A stretch of DNA of 64,000 bases from GAS188 sp963794475 (GCA_963794475.1 CAWCDW010000003.1:558001-622000); one strand, 5' to 3'; shown: positions 17,557-26,913, counted from the first letter of the stretch. The notes: generated from the letters alone by a model not told the origin. Numbers and translations are program-made.

Positions 17557-19509
17557 TCAGAACAAGTCGGTGGGTTTCGCGATCGTGGTCCAGTTGCTGG
17601 CCGGGTTGGCCGTTCCGCCCTGGATCGTGACTTGTTGTTCGGCGCTGATTTGCGCGCCGTTCATCGCCCATTCGACGAGCGCGCCTGCGCCGTTGCGCCA
17701 CAAGATATCCGAGGCGCCGTTCCCGTTGAAATCGCCGATCTGCGCAATTTGCCAGGAAGCGTCAGGCATTGCGGGGCTGCCTTGGAAAGTGACCTGTTGC
17801 GACGAGGTAATTTGAGCCCCTTGCAAGGCCCATTCCATGAGCGTGCCGTTCGTGTCGCGCCACAAAATGTCCGAGTGGCCGTCTGCGTTGAAATCGCCGA
17901 TCGCAGCGACGCTCCAGCTCGCGTCAGGCGCCACCGTACGGCCGTCGAGGGTGATGTCTTGGGCGGAGCCGATCTGCGGCCCGTTCATCGCCCACTCCGT
18001 CAAGGCGCCGTTCGCGTTGCGCCATAAGAGGTCCGAGTGCCCGTCTCCATTGAAATCGCCAATGCCGGCGATGCTCCATGAGGCATCAGGCGTCGCCAGC
18101 GTTCCAGACAGGGTCACATCCTGAGAGGACGTGATCGCGGAGCCGTTCATCGTCCAATCGATGAGCGTGCCGTTGGTGTCGCGCCACAAAATATCGGAGG
18201 CGCCGTCTCCGTTGAAATCGCCGATGCCGGCGACGCTCCACGAAGCGCCCGGAACCACGGCGCCTCCTTGCGCCGTGATCCCTTGGGATGAAAGGATTTG
18301 CGAGCCGTCCATGCTCCAGTCGACGAGGTTGCCGTCGGTGTTGCGCCACAAGATGTCCGCCTTGCCGTCCGCGTTGAAATCACCAATGCCGGCGACGCTC
18401 CAACTGGCGTTCGGTGCCACAACCGAGCCTTGATAGGTGTCCTCGTGACCGGAGATCACTTGCGCGCCGTTCATCGTCCAGTCTGCGAGCGTACCATCGG
18501 CGCCATTGCGCCATAGGATGTCATTGGGACCTGCATTGGTGATGATGGTGGCGGTGGCGCCTGAGTTACTCCCGCCCGGGGGCGGTGGCGGTGGCGGTGC
18601 TGCTGCCGGACTTAATGGTGGCGGCGGCATCGCCGCGGCAGTCGCGGCGGCGTGGTGGAGGCGGCGACGGCGGATCTCCGCCCGTGCCGCCCGAGTCGAT
18701 TGAGGCGCGGCCTGATAGGCCCGCAGATAGTCGATCTGCATTTGCGCCGGGAAAGGCGTGGTGGAATCCGGGTTGCCCGGCCAATAGCCGCCGACCGCAA
18801 GATCGGCGATCATGTACATCGGTTTGTTCTGCAGATCCGGGGGCGTCGCGGTCTGGTAGACTTCCTGGCCGTCGAAATACCAGGTGATCGTGTTGGGCTC
18901 CCAATCGACACCATAGGTGTGGAAGCCCGTGGTCATCCCCGGCTCGTTGGTTCCTGCGCCGACGGCATAATGATTGGGCGAAATTTCTCTCCCACCCGCA
19001 ATCGGGTCCTGGCTGTGAACGGTGGTGACGAGCCTGTTCGGCTGGTTGCCGATCATCTCCATCACATCGAGTTCGGGCGGCCAGGAATTGTCCTCCGGCA
19101 AGAGCCAGAAGGTGGGCCAAAGGCCCTGGCCCGCCGGCAGCTCGGCCCGCATCTCGAAATAGCCATAAGTCTGGGAAAACTCGTGGTAGGTGTCGATCCA
19201 GCCGGATGTATAAGGTTGGTTGTTGACATAAGGCAGCATCGACGAAGGGGTGGGATTGGCGCTGATGGTCAGCACCCCGTTTTGAACGCTGAAAGGGTTC
19301 ACCGAGGCCGTTTGGGCGTCCCCCGGCTGAATGAACCATTCCTGCTCGCCATTCCCGGATTCAGTGAAACCGCTGTCGAATTGCGGCCACATGGCCCAGC
19401 CGGGCCGTGTATCGAGGCCGCTCGTCCCATTCCAAAGGTTGAAGCTGTTGAAATCCTCGCTGAAGGTGAGCGTCGCCGTCGCGGAAAGGTTGTTCGGATC
19501 GATCGCCAC
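17557..19509 (-). CDS. GH16 glycanase with C-terminal FG-GAP repeats
   Basis: The protein has 650 residues from the GTG at 19507-19509 (MAIDPNNLS), with an AAGGGAG box 7 bases upstream. Residues 1-265 form a GH16 (beta-1,3/1,4-glucanase-type) domain. Its catalytic E-x-D-x-x-E is ELDVME (Glu146, Asp148, Glu151), after GLWPTFWLLPEDNSWPP. A Pro-rich linker follows, then six repeats of 54 residues with GIGDFNADGKADILWRN, whose DxNxDGxxD loops are likely to bind calcium. There is no signal peptide, which fits type I (PrsDE-like) secretion as for rhizobial ExsH/Ply glycanases. It likely trims the cell's own exopolysaccharide. Confidence 0.85.
   Translation of the reverse strand: MAIDPNNLSATATLTFSEDFNSFNLWNGTSGLDTRPGWAMWPQFDSGFTESGNGEQEWFIQPGDAQTASVNPFSVQNGVLTISANPTPSSMLPYVNNQPYTSGWIDTYHEFSQTYGYFEMRAELPAGQGLWPTFWLLPEDNSWPPELDVMEMIGNQPNRLVTTVHSQDPIAGGREISPNHYAVGAGTNEPGMTTGFHTYGVDWEPNTITWYFDGQEVYQTATPPDLQNKPMYMIADLAVGGYWPGNPDSTTPFPAQMQIDYLRAYQAAPQSTRAARAEIRRRRLHHAAATAAAMPPPPLSPAAAPPPPPPPGGSNSGATATIITNAGPNDILWRNGADGTLADWTMNGAQVISGHEDTYQGSVVAPNASWSVAGIGDFNADGKADILWRNTDGNLVDWSMDGSQILSSQGITAQGGAVVPGASWSVAGIGDFNGDGASDILWRDTNGTLIDWTMNGSAITSSQDVTLSGTLATPDASWSIAGIGDFNGDGHSDLLWRNANGALTEWAMNGPQIGSAQDITLDGRTVAPDASWSVAAIGDFNADGHSDILWRDTNGTLMEWALQGAQITSSQQVTFQGSPAMPDASWQIAQIGDFNGNGASDILWRNGAGALVEWAMNGAQISAEQQVTIQGGTANPASNWTTIAKPTDLF
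17600..18545 (-). repeat. Tandem FG-GAP-type repeats inside the GH16 gene
   Basis: Six tandem units of about 162 bases (54 codons) encode ASWSVAGIGDFN-DG--DILWR and variants. The DNA is repetitive as well as the protein, for example the recurring ATGTCCG/ATATCGGA block next to CGCCGTTGAAATC on the plus strand. Such arrays can gain or lose units by recombination. Confidence 0.8.
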
Positions 19510-19694
19510 TGCAAAACTCCCTTGACGACCTTCGCCTAGCAAGGGAGGGTTTTCCGACGTGTTGATCAGTCCGTTAGAATTGAATGCATGTGTTGGAAAC
19601 GCCTCACCGTCTGCGCCGAAGGACTTTCGCAGATTGGCTATCGGTCAGGTCCAAATCCTCCGCGCGCCGCAAGTGTTTCGCCGCGATGCTCATC

Positions 19695-19780
19695 GTCTGC
19701 TTCGTTGGCACTACGGCTCAGGCGTTTGGCACGACTGAGTCCGAGAAACGTAGCGGCAAGGAGCGCAACTGCGGATGAAA
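19695..19780 (-). pseudogene. Fragment of an O-antigen-ligase-like gene 3' end
   Basis: About 86 bases align, with scattered substitutions, to 23071-23155, the 3' end of the O-antigen-ligase-like gene at 23064. Shared blocks include CTACGGCTC, GAGTCCGAG and GCGCAACTGCGG/GCGCGACCGCGG. Read on the minus strand both give AVALLAATxLGL. The rest of the gene is absent here, so this is a leftover of a duplication. The surrounding 19510-20210 interval holds nothing else I can support. Confidence 0.55.
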
Positions 19781-20210
19781 TACTGTGCTTCGCACGAGGC
19801 GAGTGCGACTGCTCGGATATGAGCTTCGCAAGAAACAAAAAAATCACTGGAGTTTATCAAAACTTCAGGCTGGCCACCATTTGCTTGAATACAAAGGCTT
19901 AGCCTTAAATTCCCTGCTCATCCTAGAAGCGAAGTGACGCTAAATATAAACTTTTCTGTATCGCAATGAGAAGCACGCCACGGCAAGAGGGGCGACTGGC
20001 GGCCGCGCGCAGCTACTGCGTAATTTTTAGCATCATTGATCGGTGTGCACAACAAAGCCGCGAAGTCTCAATAGTGCGCCGGGTCAGCTGTATTAATTTC
20101 GATCATCCCACCACAAGGCCTATGTGGAATCCTCAGGGCCATTGGGCATTTGGGGGGCGGGGTGTTACGTTGCGCCAGGCCTGCGCTGGCGAGCTACGAG
20201 GGGGTTTGAC

Positions 20211-20390
20211 ATGGCAGACGCCAAGAGCAAGCGGTCGGCCTTTGAGCTGGCCGCCCGTTATCGAGCACGAGCTGCGCAGGCTGGAGCAAAGTCTCGTTTA
20301 CAAAGGCGGCATGATAGGCGCGTGACCTTCCTTCGCCTTCCTGAGCTTCTTGACGACCTAGCGTGGCGGGCTGAGCAAGAGAGAAAGTGA
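20211..20390 (+). CDS. Small basic hypothetical protein
   Basis: The ATG at 20211 opens 59 codons (MADAKSKRSAFELAARYRAR...) rich in Arg, Ala and Glu, with no signal peptide or membrane segment. The amphipathic Ala/Arg composition could be a short helical protein or a chance frame. The ribosome-binding site is weak (GAGGGGG about 8 bases before the start). I do not recognise a family. Confidence 0.25.
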   Translation: MADAKSKRSAFELAARYRARAAQAGAKSRLQRRHDRRVTFLRLPELLDDLAWRAEQERK

Positions 20391-20658
20391 TGCCGAAGGA
20401 CGCAGAGCCGCACGAACGAACTGTAAGCTCCTGCCCAGTATATGGTAGTGGTCCAACGCGGCTCGTGAAATGTTGCGGACGCCGTCGAGGAGCAGCCAAG
20501 CGTTGCGAATAGTAAGTTCCGCCGCACATCCGATGACTAGGGCTGGCTTTGAACGCGTTGGTCATGAAGGAACACGGCCGAATAATTTGTCAGGACAGGA
20601 TTTCCTGATTCATCATTGGGCGACGCCTTTCATTTAATAAACAAATTGATAGTTACAT

Positions 20659-20688
20659 CTTTCTCGTGAAGTCTTATATCCGAGAAAG
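20659..20688. promoter_or_regulatory. Inverted repeat upstream of the DUF393 gene
   Basis: CTTTCTCG (20659-20666) and CGAGAAAG (20681-20688) are perfect inverted 8-mers separated by 14 bases, with an AT-rich centre. The element ends about 50 bases before the GTG of the DUF393 gene, where an operator or a 5'-UTR hairpin would be expected. The remainder of 20391-20739 shows no gene. Confidence 0.35.
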
Positions 20689-20739
20689 AGACCTCGGTTC
20701 AATTCAGAGATCCCGCAGTCGAGATGAGGACCAGCGACC

Positions 20740-21135
20740 GTGAGTGATGAAGCCGCTCTGATCATCTATGATGGCGATTGCATCTTCTGTCAGAACTATG
20801 TTCGATACGTGCGTTTGCGCGAAACGGTCGGCAAGGTCGAAATGCTGGATGCGAGATCAAACGACCCACGTCTCAGCACATATTGGCAGCAAGGCTACGA
20901 CCTTAATGAGGGGATGCTCTTCGTCTACAAAGGCAGAGCTTATTACGGTAGCGATGCCGTGCATGTGCTTGCCGGATTATCGAGCCCGATATCCTGGTTC
21001 AATCGGCTCAATCGGGCGATTTTCTCAAGCCGCACGGCATCGACGGTGCTCTATCCCTTGCTGAAGCTCGGCCGCCGCGTGACACTGTTCGCGCGCGGAA
21101 AAACCTTGATCAGCGAGCCTACTCTCGAAAACTGA
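20740..21135 (+). CDS. DUF393 (DCC-family) thiol-disulfide oxidoreductase-like protein
   Basis: The protein has 131 residues from a GTG at 20740. It begins ALIIYDGDCIFCQNYVRYVR, the DxxCxxC opening that defines the DCC / DUF393 family, thioredoxin-fold proteins thought to handle disulfides. The middle has the usual GSDAVHVL and a hydrophobic LYPLLKLGRR segment near the end. The length is normal for the family. The gene is isolated, with an inverted repeat upstream. The biological substrate is not known. Confidence 0.8.
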   Translation: MSDEAALIIYDGDCIFCQNYVRYVRLRETVGKVEMLDARSNDPRLSTYWQQGYDLNEGMLFVYKGRAYYGSDAVHVLAGLSSPISWFNRLNRAIFSSRTASTVLYPLLKLGRRVTLFARGKTLISEPTLEN

Positions 21136-21582
21136 GCAACGTCGTCCACCGCCGTCGTTTGCGATGATATTTGCACCCCTTATCTGGGCAGCTCCCTCGA
21201 TTCGCAGCCCGTGGTTCGCGGGATGATCAATCAAGTCGCACAAAGGGAGAAGGCGCGAAGGCGAACGGCAAAGCCGAGAGAGACAAGCAATTCGAGTGCA
21301 AAGTGAGGTAAGATCCGGTCTCGTCCCACCACCGCGCCAATCGGCTTAGCCATCCATTTCGTGCGCCATCCTGGAATAAAACAGCGGCGACCTCGCAGGT
21401 GACTTCCCTTTTGGCAGCACGGGCGAGCTGACGTTTGTCACCAGTAACGCCGGCAAGGGCTGCATAGCCGAGCAGTTTGGGCTTGCGGCCGGCTCAATCT
21501 CGCGAACAGCGAACTCGCCTGCCGGCGCCTTGAACCGTGGGCTCATTCAGGGAAGAAAAAAATTCACGCCCACCCGCCTGCC
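21136..21582. other. Intergenic stretch without supported gene
   Basis: About 450 bases lie between the DUF393 gene and the 3' end of the aminotransferase. Short frames exist on both strands but none shows a family pattern. A run of seven A's at 21555-21561 precedes the aminotransferase stop on the other strand. I see no RNA gene or clear terminator. Confidence 0.35.
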
Positions 21583-22790
21583 TTACGCGGAGGCTGGCAC
21601 TCCACCGCGCGCGGCTCGCGTGAGATAGGCCATCGCAGCCTGCACGCCGCCCGTCCGATGCGGCACCTCGGCAAGCGCGAGCGCCATCTCGACACCAGCG
21701 AGCGCGCCGATGATGGTGAGATCATTGGTGTCGCCGAGATGGCCGATGCGGAACACCTTGCCGGCAAGCTTGGTGAGGCCGGTGCCGAGCGAGATGTCGA
21801 AATGCGACGAGCGCCGTCTCGCGCAGCCTGTCGGCGCTGTGGCCTTCCGGCACGAGCACGGCGGTGAGCGATGAGAGAATAATGCCGCGCCTCCTTGCAC
21901 CAGATCTCGAGGCCCCAGGCGCGCACGGCCCGGCGCGTCGCTTCGGCGTGCCGGTCGTGGCGCGCGAAGACGTTCTCGAGCCCTTCTTCGTGCAGCATCT
22001 CGATCGCTTCCCGCAGGCCGTAGAGCAGATTGGTGCTCGGCGTGTAGGGGAAGAAGCCTTGCGCGTTCGGGCGCAGCATCTCGTCGCCAATCGAAGAAGA
22101 GGCGCGGCAGCTTCGCCTTTTCGGCCGCCTTCAAGCGCTTTTTCCGAGACGGCCGTGAAGGAGAGGCCCGGCGGCAGCATCAAGCCCTTCTGCGAGCCGG
22201 CGACGGTGACGTCGACGCCCCATTCGTCGTGGCGGTAATCGATCGAGGCGAGCGAGGAGATCGTATCGACGAGGAGAAGCGCCGGATGCTTCGCGGCATC
22301 GATCGCCTTGCGCACCGCATCGACCGGAGAGACGCAACCCGTCGAGGTCTCGTTATGGACGACGCAGACAGCCTTGATGGCGTGCGCCTTATCCTCGCGC
22401 AGCCGCGCTTCCATCGCGTCGGGGTCGGCGCCGCGAGCGCCAATCGGAGGTGATGAACTCCGGCTCGAGCCCGAGCTTTGTGGCCATGTTCTTCCACAGC
22501 GTCGCGAAATGCCCCGTCTCGAACATCAGGACCTTGTCGCCCGGTGACAAAACATTGACGAGAGCCGCCTCCCAGGCGCCCGTGCCGGAAGCCGGGTAGA
22601 TGATGACGGACGAAGCCGTCTTGAAGATCGATTTCAAGCCCGAGAGCACGGATCGTCCGAGCTTCTCGAAGTCCGCGCCGCGAGGATCGATGGTCGGGTA
22701 GCTGATCGCCCGCAAGATGCGGTCGGGCACGGGCGTTGGGCCTGGAATCTGCAAGAAATGGCGGCCCGCCACGCGGTGACTGTTGCTCAT
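21583..22790 (-). pseudogene. Serine-glyoxylate / alanine-glyoxylate aminotransferase, multiply frameshifted
   Basis: The gene starts at the ATG at 22788-22790 (MSNSHRVAGRHFLQIPGPTP) and ends at 21583. Pieces in different frames join into one class V aminotransferase: PASGTGAWEAAL, VVHNETSTGCVSPVDAVRKA, VAGSQKGLMLPPGL (PLP lysine), FFPYTPSTNLLYGLREAI, SHFDISLGTGLTKLAGKVF and FRIGHLGDTNDLTIIGALAG. The frame changes near 22440, 22140, 22085, 21890 and 21808. The enzyme family moves amino groups from serine or alanine to glyoxylate (serine cycle or photorespiratory-type salvage). Every conserved block survives, so the breaks are recent or are sequencing errors. Confidence 0.75.
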
Positions 22791-23063
22791 GCCTGCCTTC
22801 TTTTTCGAGCGCGAACGCCGTCTCACGTCGAATAGATCGGATCAGAGCCGGCATTCCTTCCTACTGCGCACCACGGAATTATACGATAATACGATGCTCG
22901 AGGACCACCGTGCCCAGCAACCCTGTCGCTCCAGCCCGACAGCGGCGGCAAGCTGCTGGCGGACCCTTTGTGTTGTCTTTCTCACTGCCTCGCTGCAGTG
23001 CCGCGTGAGCATCTGCCGCCCCACCAGCACGACCCTTCGCCACGCGCATGCCCGCTGAGATGG

Positions 23064-24374
23064 CTATGTCGACTGCTGCCTGGCGCTACGGCTCTGGCTT
23101 TGGGCAAGACCGAGTCCGAGGAGCGTCGCGGCGAGAAGCGCGACCGCGGTTGAGAGCGCACTCGCGTCACAAAAGGCTTCTAGCGTGAGCACGACGACCG
23201 CGCTCATTGCCGCGGCGGGGTAGAAGGAATCACGACCACGCCGCACCGCGCCACGCAGCAAAAATGCCGCAAGCGCGAGCATCATGATCACGATGCCCCA
23301 TAGGGCGGGCTCGCCCATCTCGATCGAAATCTGGGCGGCGCTCGTCGGCGCGGTCTTGCCTCCGGAGAGATCGTCTATGTCCCGATAGATGGGCAAGAGC
23401 GAGGCGTAGCTGCCGGCGCCGGAGCCGGCCCATGGGCTATCGCCGATGAGCCGATCGACGTCCGAGACCAGGGGGGCGGGCGCATTCGCATAGCGCAAGG
23501 TGAGGTCGCCTGGGCGCTCGTTGCGCACGACGAGCGCCAGAACGATGAGGACCGCGAAAGCCGCCAATGAGGCGCTTGCCCAAGTCCCGAGAGCAAGGCG
23601 GCGCGCAATCACCACGAGCGCGAGGGCGCCGAGGCCGCAGGCGGCAGCGAAAATCTCCTGCCACGCCGCCGCGAGAGCAAGGGCGAGGCAGCAAATCACC
23701 AGAGCCGCGAAATCGGCACCCAAATCAAGGGCGAAGCGCGGAAGCGACCCCTCTGCCTTAGCCTGCCGCGTTTCATGACGCTCCAAGGCGCGAATCATTC
23801 CCCCGCCCGCGACGACGACTCCGAGGGAAATCCCGCCCAGAAGAACGATCTTGAGGCGCGGGCCGGAGTTCCCGACGAAGGGGAGGCCTGACAAGCTTTG
23901 CGCGATCGACAAAACTGCCATGATGGCGGTGACGAGAATGAGCCCACGGAGCGTCCATTCGGCACGTCGGCGATCGACGGTCGCGCCAGCGGCCACGAAA
24001 AGCAAACCCGCCAGTGCCATGTAATGAGCAAGGGCGACCAGCGTCATGCCCGGATCGACGCTGATGCCGCCCTCGAGCGGCATGGCGAGCGCGGCTTCCG
24101 CGCTCGCCCAAATTGGATGCGAAAATCTTGCCGCGGTCCGCATCGGCACGATCTGGACCACCATCCAAGCGGCAGGCAGGGCAAGAGCGATCGCCAGCGG
24201 GCGCGCGATCTTCGAAACGTACCCGGCTTCCTCCGACGGGATGGCGCGCGCGACGATCAAGACCGCCACCGCGGTCAACGCGGCAATGAGCGCATCGATC
24301 AGGGGAACGTCGAGGAATGCAATGACCGGCGCTGCCGCGATCAATGCCATTAAGAGCAGGAATACGACAAACAC
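23064..24374 (-). CDS. O-antigen ligase-like (Wzy_C) membrane protein
   Basis: The protein has 436 residues and starts at a GTG (24372-24374). No upstream ATG is in frame. It has about ten to twelve hydrophobic segments and one large external loop containing SDVDRLIGDSPWAGSGAGSY followed by ASLLPIYRDI, the position and pattern of the Wzy_C domain loop (GxGxGxF/Y ... Y). Such proteins polymerise or ligate polysaccharide repeat units in the periplasm. It precedes the secreted protein gene and the divergent exopolysaccharide export genes. A fragment of its 3' end recurs at 19695-19780. The true function could be polymerase or ligase. Confidence 0.6.
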   Translation of the reverse strand: MFVVFLLLMALIAAAPVIAFLDVPLIDALIAALTAVAVLIVARAIPSEEAGYVSKIARPLAIALALPAAWMVVQIVPMRTAARFSHPIWASAEAALAMPLEGGISVDPGMTLVALAHYMALAGLLFVAAGATVDRRRAEWTLRGLILVTAIMAVLSIAQSLSGLPFVGNSGPRLKIVLLGGISLGVVVAGGGMIRALERHETRQAKAEGSLPRFALDLGADFAALVICCLALALAAAWQEIFAAACGLGALALVVIARRLALGTWASASLAAFAVLIVLALVVRNERPGDLTLRYANAPAPLVSDVDRLIGDSPWAGSGAGSYASLLPIYRDIDDLSGGKTAPTSAAQISIEMGEPALWGIVIMMLALAAFLLRGAVRRGRDSFYPAAAMSAVVVLTLEAFCDASALSTAVALLAATLLGLGLAQSQSRSARQQST

Positions 24375-24498
24375 CGCGATGACATGCCGCTGTTGAGTTA
24401 CGCCGGAGCATGCCTTTGCGGCGCTACGGATACAAGGAGCTCTTTTCCGCTGATGAATGGGCGATGCGGATTAACATAGGGCTTTCGGCAGATCACTT

Positions 24499-25179
24499 TC
24501 ACTGCGGCGGGCAGCTTGCGCGCAGCTCGCCGAGAGCCGGCCCGAGCCCGGCGAGCGGCACGGTGCCTTTCACCGCCGAAGGCTCGGCTGCGATCTCGAT
24601 GGTGACCTCATCGGATGTTCGTCCAGGTCCCGTGAAAAGCGCCGCCGCCTCGGGAGGCAGCAGCAAAGCGGTGAAGGGCGGCACGATCCTAGCATCGTAT
24701 TTTTCCTCCATGCCCGCGACGCGCACCTTCACCGAGGGTCTCGAAGTCGGCGGCCGCGGATCGAGAACGATGATCAGCGCCTCGATGCCGCCGGGGGCGC
24801 AACGCAGCATCAAGCCCGCGAGATCCACGTCCGACCGCGAGACATCGACCGTGTGCACGATCGAGACGGCGTCAGGGCCGCCCTGCGGGTTTAGGGCCCG
24901 CATCAGCCTCCAGCCCCCCTCGGCACGGGCTGGGGCCTGGGGCACACCGGGCGCGCTGGAGGCCACGAGCCCGATGAGGCAACTCGCCGCCGCTTCGCCT
25001 GACGCCGCGAGACAGGGTCCGTTCGCGGCCATTGTTGCCGCATTTGGCCCCGTCAAGGCGGTCGAGACCAAGAGCGCGATGACCGGCACGATGAGCGCGC
25101 GGGAGATTCTCAAAGCGCGCGGCACTCGTCCCATCCCAAACTCGCAACTTCTCGGGCCCCGCCCTGCTGCTCTTTTCAT
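24499..25179 (-). CDS. Secreted/anchored hypothetical protein of the exopolysaccharide locus
   Basis: The protein has 226 residues from the ATG at 25177-25179. An N-terminal hydrophobic segment (about residues 24-44) suggests a signal anchor. The remainder has four Cys and the segments GPDAVSIVHTVDVSRSDVDL and GGIEALIIVLDPRPP, and ends in ELRASCPPQ. I do not recognise a named domain. It lies between the Wzy_C-like gene and the exporter operon and is read together with the former (gap about 124 bases), so a role in polysaccharide assembly is a guess from position. Confidence 0.5.
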   Translation of the reverse strand: MKRAAGRGPRSCEFGMGRVPRALRISRALIVPVIALLVSTALTGPNAATMAANGPCLAASGEAAASCLIGLVASSAPGVPQAPARAEGGWRLMRALNPQGGPDAVSIVHTVDVSRSDVDLAGLMLRCAPGGIEALIIVLDPRPPTSRPSVKVRVAGMEEKYDARIVPPFTALLLPPEAAALFTGPGRTSDEVTIEIAAEPSAVKGTVPLAGLGPALGELRASCPPQ

Positions 25180-25535
25180 CAAAAAAGTCGACTATCGTTG
25201 ATTAATGTTAACGCTCCGAAGCCATGGAACGGGTCCGCGAGCGGCTTCGATTTCGGCTGCCAATCGGGCGCGCCGCGCGAGCCGGCAACGTGAAACGCGC
25301 TTGGACCCTCCGTATCCCGCGAAAGCGGCCGCACTTTTTGCACCTTTGAGCATTTGACGATGCTTCGATTGCATAATCGATCCCGTTGGCCGCTCTCGGC
25401 GCCACCAATCAGGCCGCATGGCAGTCCGTGGGCCTGCTCTCCCGCGGGGCGCCGCCCCTGCAAAAACCTGCTACCCCTTTGGAATAAGGGTTCCTACACC
25501 TTATGATACATAACATGGAGGCTACCCCGCAAAAA

Positions 25536-25555
25536 ATGTTGCGCTCACGCAACAT
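25536..25555. promoter_or_regulatory. Perfect inverted repeat upstream of the exporter operon
   Basis: ATGTTGCG CTCA CGCAACAT is a perfect 8-base inverted repeat with a 4-base loop. It lies in the 494-base gap (25180-25673) between the divergent secreted-protein gene and the ExoF-like gene, about 120 bases before the latter's likely GTG. It could be a dimeric regulator site or a short leader hairpin. An AT-rich tract (TTATGATACATAACATGGAG) lies just before it. No other gene is seen in this gap. Confidence 0.4.
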
Positions 25556-25673
25556 GGGAGGCAATTATAACATTCGAGCGGCGCATGGATGTGATAGCGC
25601 TTGTTCAATGAACGCGCATGCGTATTGTCGTCCGCAATCAAAACGGCAGGCGTGGGTAAGGTCAGGTACAAAC

Positions 25674-26864
25674 GTGAGAATAGACGGCCCGGGGGCGAAG
25701 TCTCTCTTATGCGCGTTGCTCTTGGCCGTCAGCGGGTGCACGATCCTGTCCGATTCCGGCCCCTCGAGCGGGGACATCAACTCCGGCTCGACGCAATCTG
25801 GACCCCAGTACAGCATCATCAGATTGACCCCTGAGGTCGTCGAAGCGGCCGGCGAATACGGTCCGGGCGGCATCGCGGTGACCTTTGGAGACAAACGTCC
25901 GCCGCCGGAGATCACCTTCGGCATCGGCGACGTCGTGAGCGTATCGATTTTCGAGGCGGCCGCTGGCGGCTTGTTCATTCCGCTCGAAGCAGGCGTCCGC
26001 CCCGGCAATTTCGTGACCCTGCCGAACCAACCCATCGATACTGCCGGAAATATTTCTGTACCTTACGCGGGCGCGATCCGGGCCGCGGGCCGAACGCCGT
26101 CCGAGGTTCAACAGGAGATCGTCGCGACGATCAAAAACCGTGCCATCGATCCGCAAGCGGTGGTGGCGCTGGCGACGCAGAACACCTCGCTCATCAGCGT
26201 GCTCGGCGAGGTGAATTTGCCGGCTCGCTTCCCGGCGCAGCCAGCGGGTGAGCATCTCCTCGATGCCATCACGCGCGGCGGCGGCATCAAGGACCAGGGC
26301 TATGAGTCGTGGGTCGTGCTCGAGCGAAAAGGCAAACGTGCCTCCGTGCCCTTCGGGGCCCTCGTTTATGAACCCGAGAACAACATTTGGGTGTGGCCCG
26401 GCGACACGGTCTATGTGTACCGCGAGCCGCAAACCTTCCTCGCCTTCGGCGCGTCCGGTCAGCAAGGGCAGTTCCCCTTCGATATGTGGCGTATCACGCT
26501 CGCCGAAGCGGTGGCGAAGGCCGGCGGCCTGCTTGATGTCCAGGCCGATCCCGCCTCCGTGTATCTTTACCGTCGCGAGCCACGCGAGCTCGCCGAAAGG
26601 CTTGGCGTGGATGTTTCCAACTTCCCGGGCCCGATGGTCCCGGTCGTCTACAACGTGAGCCTGCGCGATCCGGCCGGTTATTTCCTGGCCACCAAGATGC
26701 AGATGCGCAACAAGGACATCATCTTCGCCGCCAACGCGCCTTCCGTCGAGATCACGAAGTTCTTCAACTTGCTGCAAGTCGCGATCAATACGGCCAATAC
26801 GACGGCGAAGACCGCTGAAGAAATGCAGCTCGTGCGAATCTCGTCACACACACGCCTTAAATAG
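25674..26864 (+). CDS. Polysaccharide export outer-membrane lipoprotein (ExoF/Wza-like)
   Basis: The protein has 396 residues from the GTG at 25674, which places a lipoprotein signal (RIDGPGAKSLLCALLLAVSGC) at the very start. Earlier in-frame ATGs from 25503 give a poor leader. A Poly_export domain follows (ITFGIGDVVSVSIFEAAAGG, GNISVPYAGAIRAAGRT), then SLBB-type repeats (VSVLGEVN-like ISVLGEVNLPARFPAQPAG, PGDTVYVYREPQ). It forms the outer-membrane polysaccharide channel that pairs with the ExoP-like co-polymerase next door. A weak hairpin and 260 bases separate it from that gene. The start is the main uncertainty. Confidence 0.82.
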   Translation: MRIDGPGAKSLLCALLLAVSGCTILSDSGPSSGDINSGSTQSGPQYSIIRLTPEVVEAAGEYGPGGIAVTFGDKRPPPEITFGIGDVVSVSIFEAAAGGLFIPLEAGVRPGNFVTLPNQPIDTAGNISVPYAGAIRAAGRTPSEVQQEIVATIKNRAIDPQAVVALATQNTSLISVLGEVNLPARFPAQPAGEHLLDAITRGGGIKDQGYESWVVLERKGKRASVPFGALVYEPENNIWVWPGDTVYVYREPQTFLAFGASGQQGQFPFDMWRITLAEAVAKAGGLLDVQADPASVYLYRREPRELAERLGVDVSNFPGPMVPVVYNVSLRDPAGYFLATKMQMRNKDIIFAANAPSVEITKFFNLLQVAINTANTTAKTAEEMQLVRISSHTRLK

Positions 26865-26891
26865 CCGCAAGATATGGTAGTCGAACGCTCG

Positions 26892-26913
26892 CCCTGATCG
26901 CTTCGGATCGGGG
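26892..26913 (+). terminator. Weak hairpin after the ExoF-like gene
   Basis: CCCTGATC GCTTCG GATCGGGG forms an 8-base stem with one G-T pair and a 6-base loop, 28 bases past the stop. No proper U-tract follows, so it may be an attenuator or RNA-stability hairpin rather than a full terminator. Confidence 0.3.

Noticed and set aside
17600..18545. CRISPR-like regular repeats
   Set aside because: The 162-base periodicity is in-frame coding repeat of FG-GAP units. There are no short direct repeats with unique spacers and no cas genes.
19584..19778. 64-codon plus-strand frame with a hydrophobic stretch
   Set aside because: It overlaps the minus-strand fragment of the Wzy_C-like gene and has no ribosome-binding site. 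The hydrophobic stretch is a by-product of that fragment.
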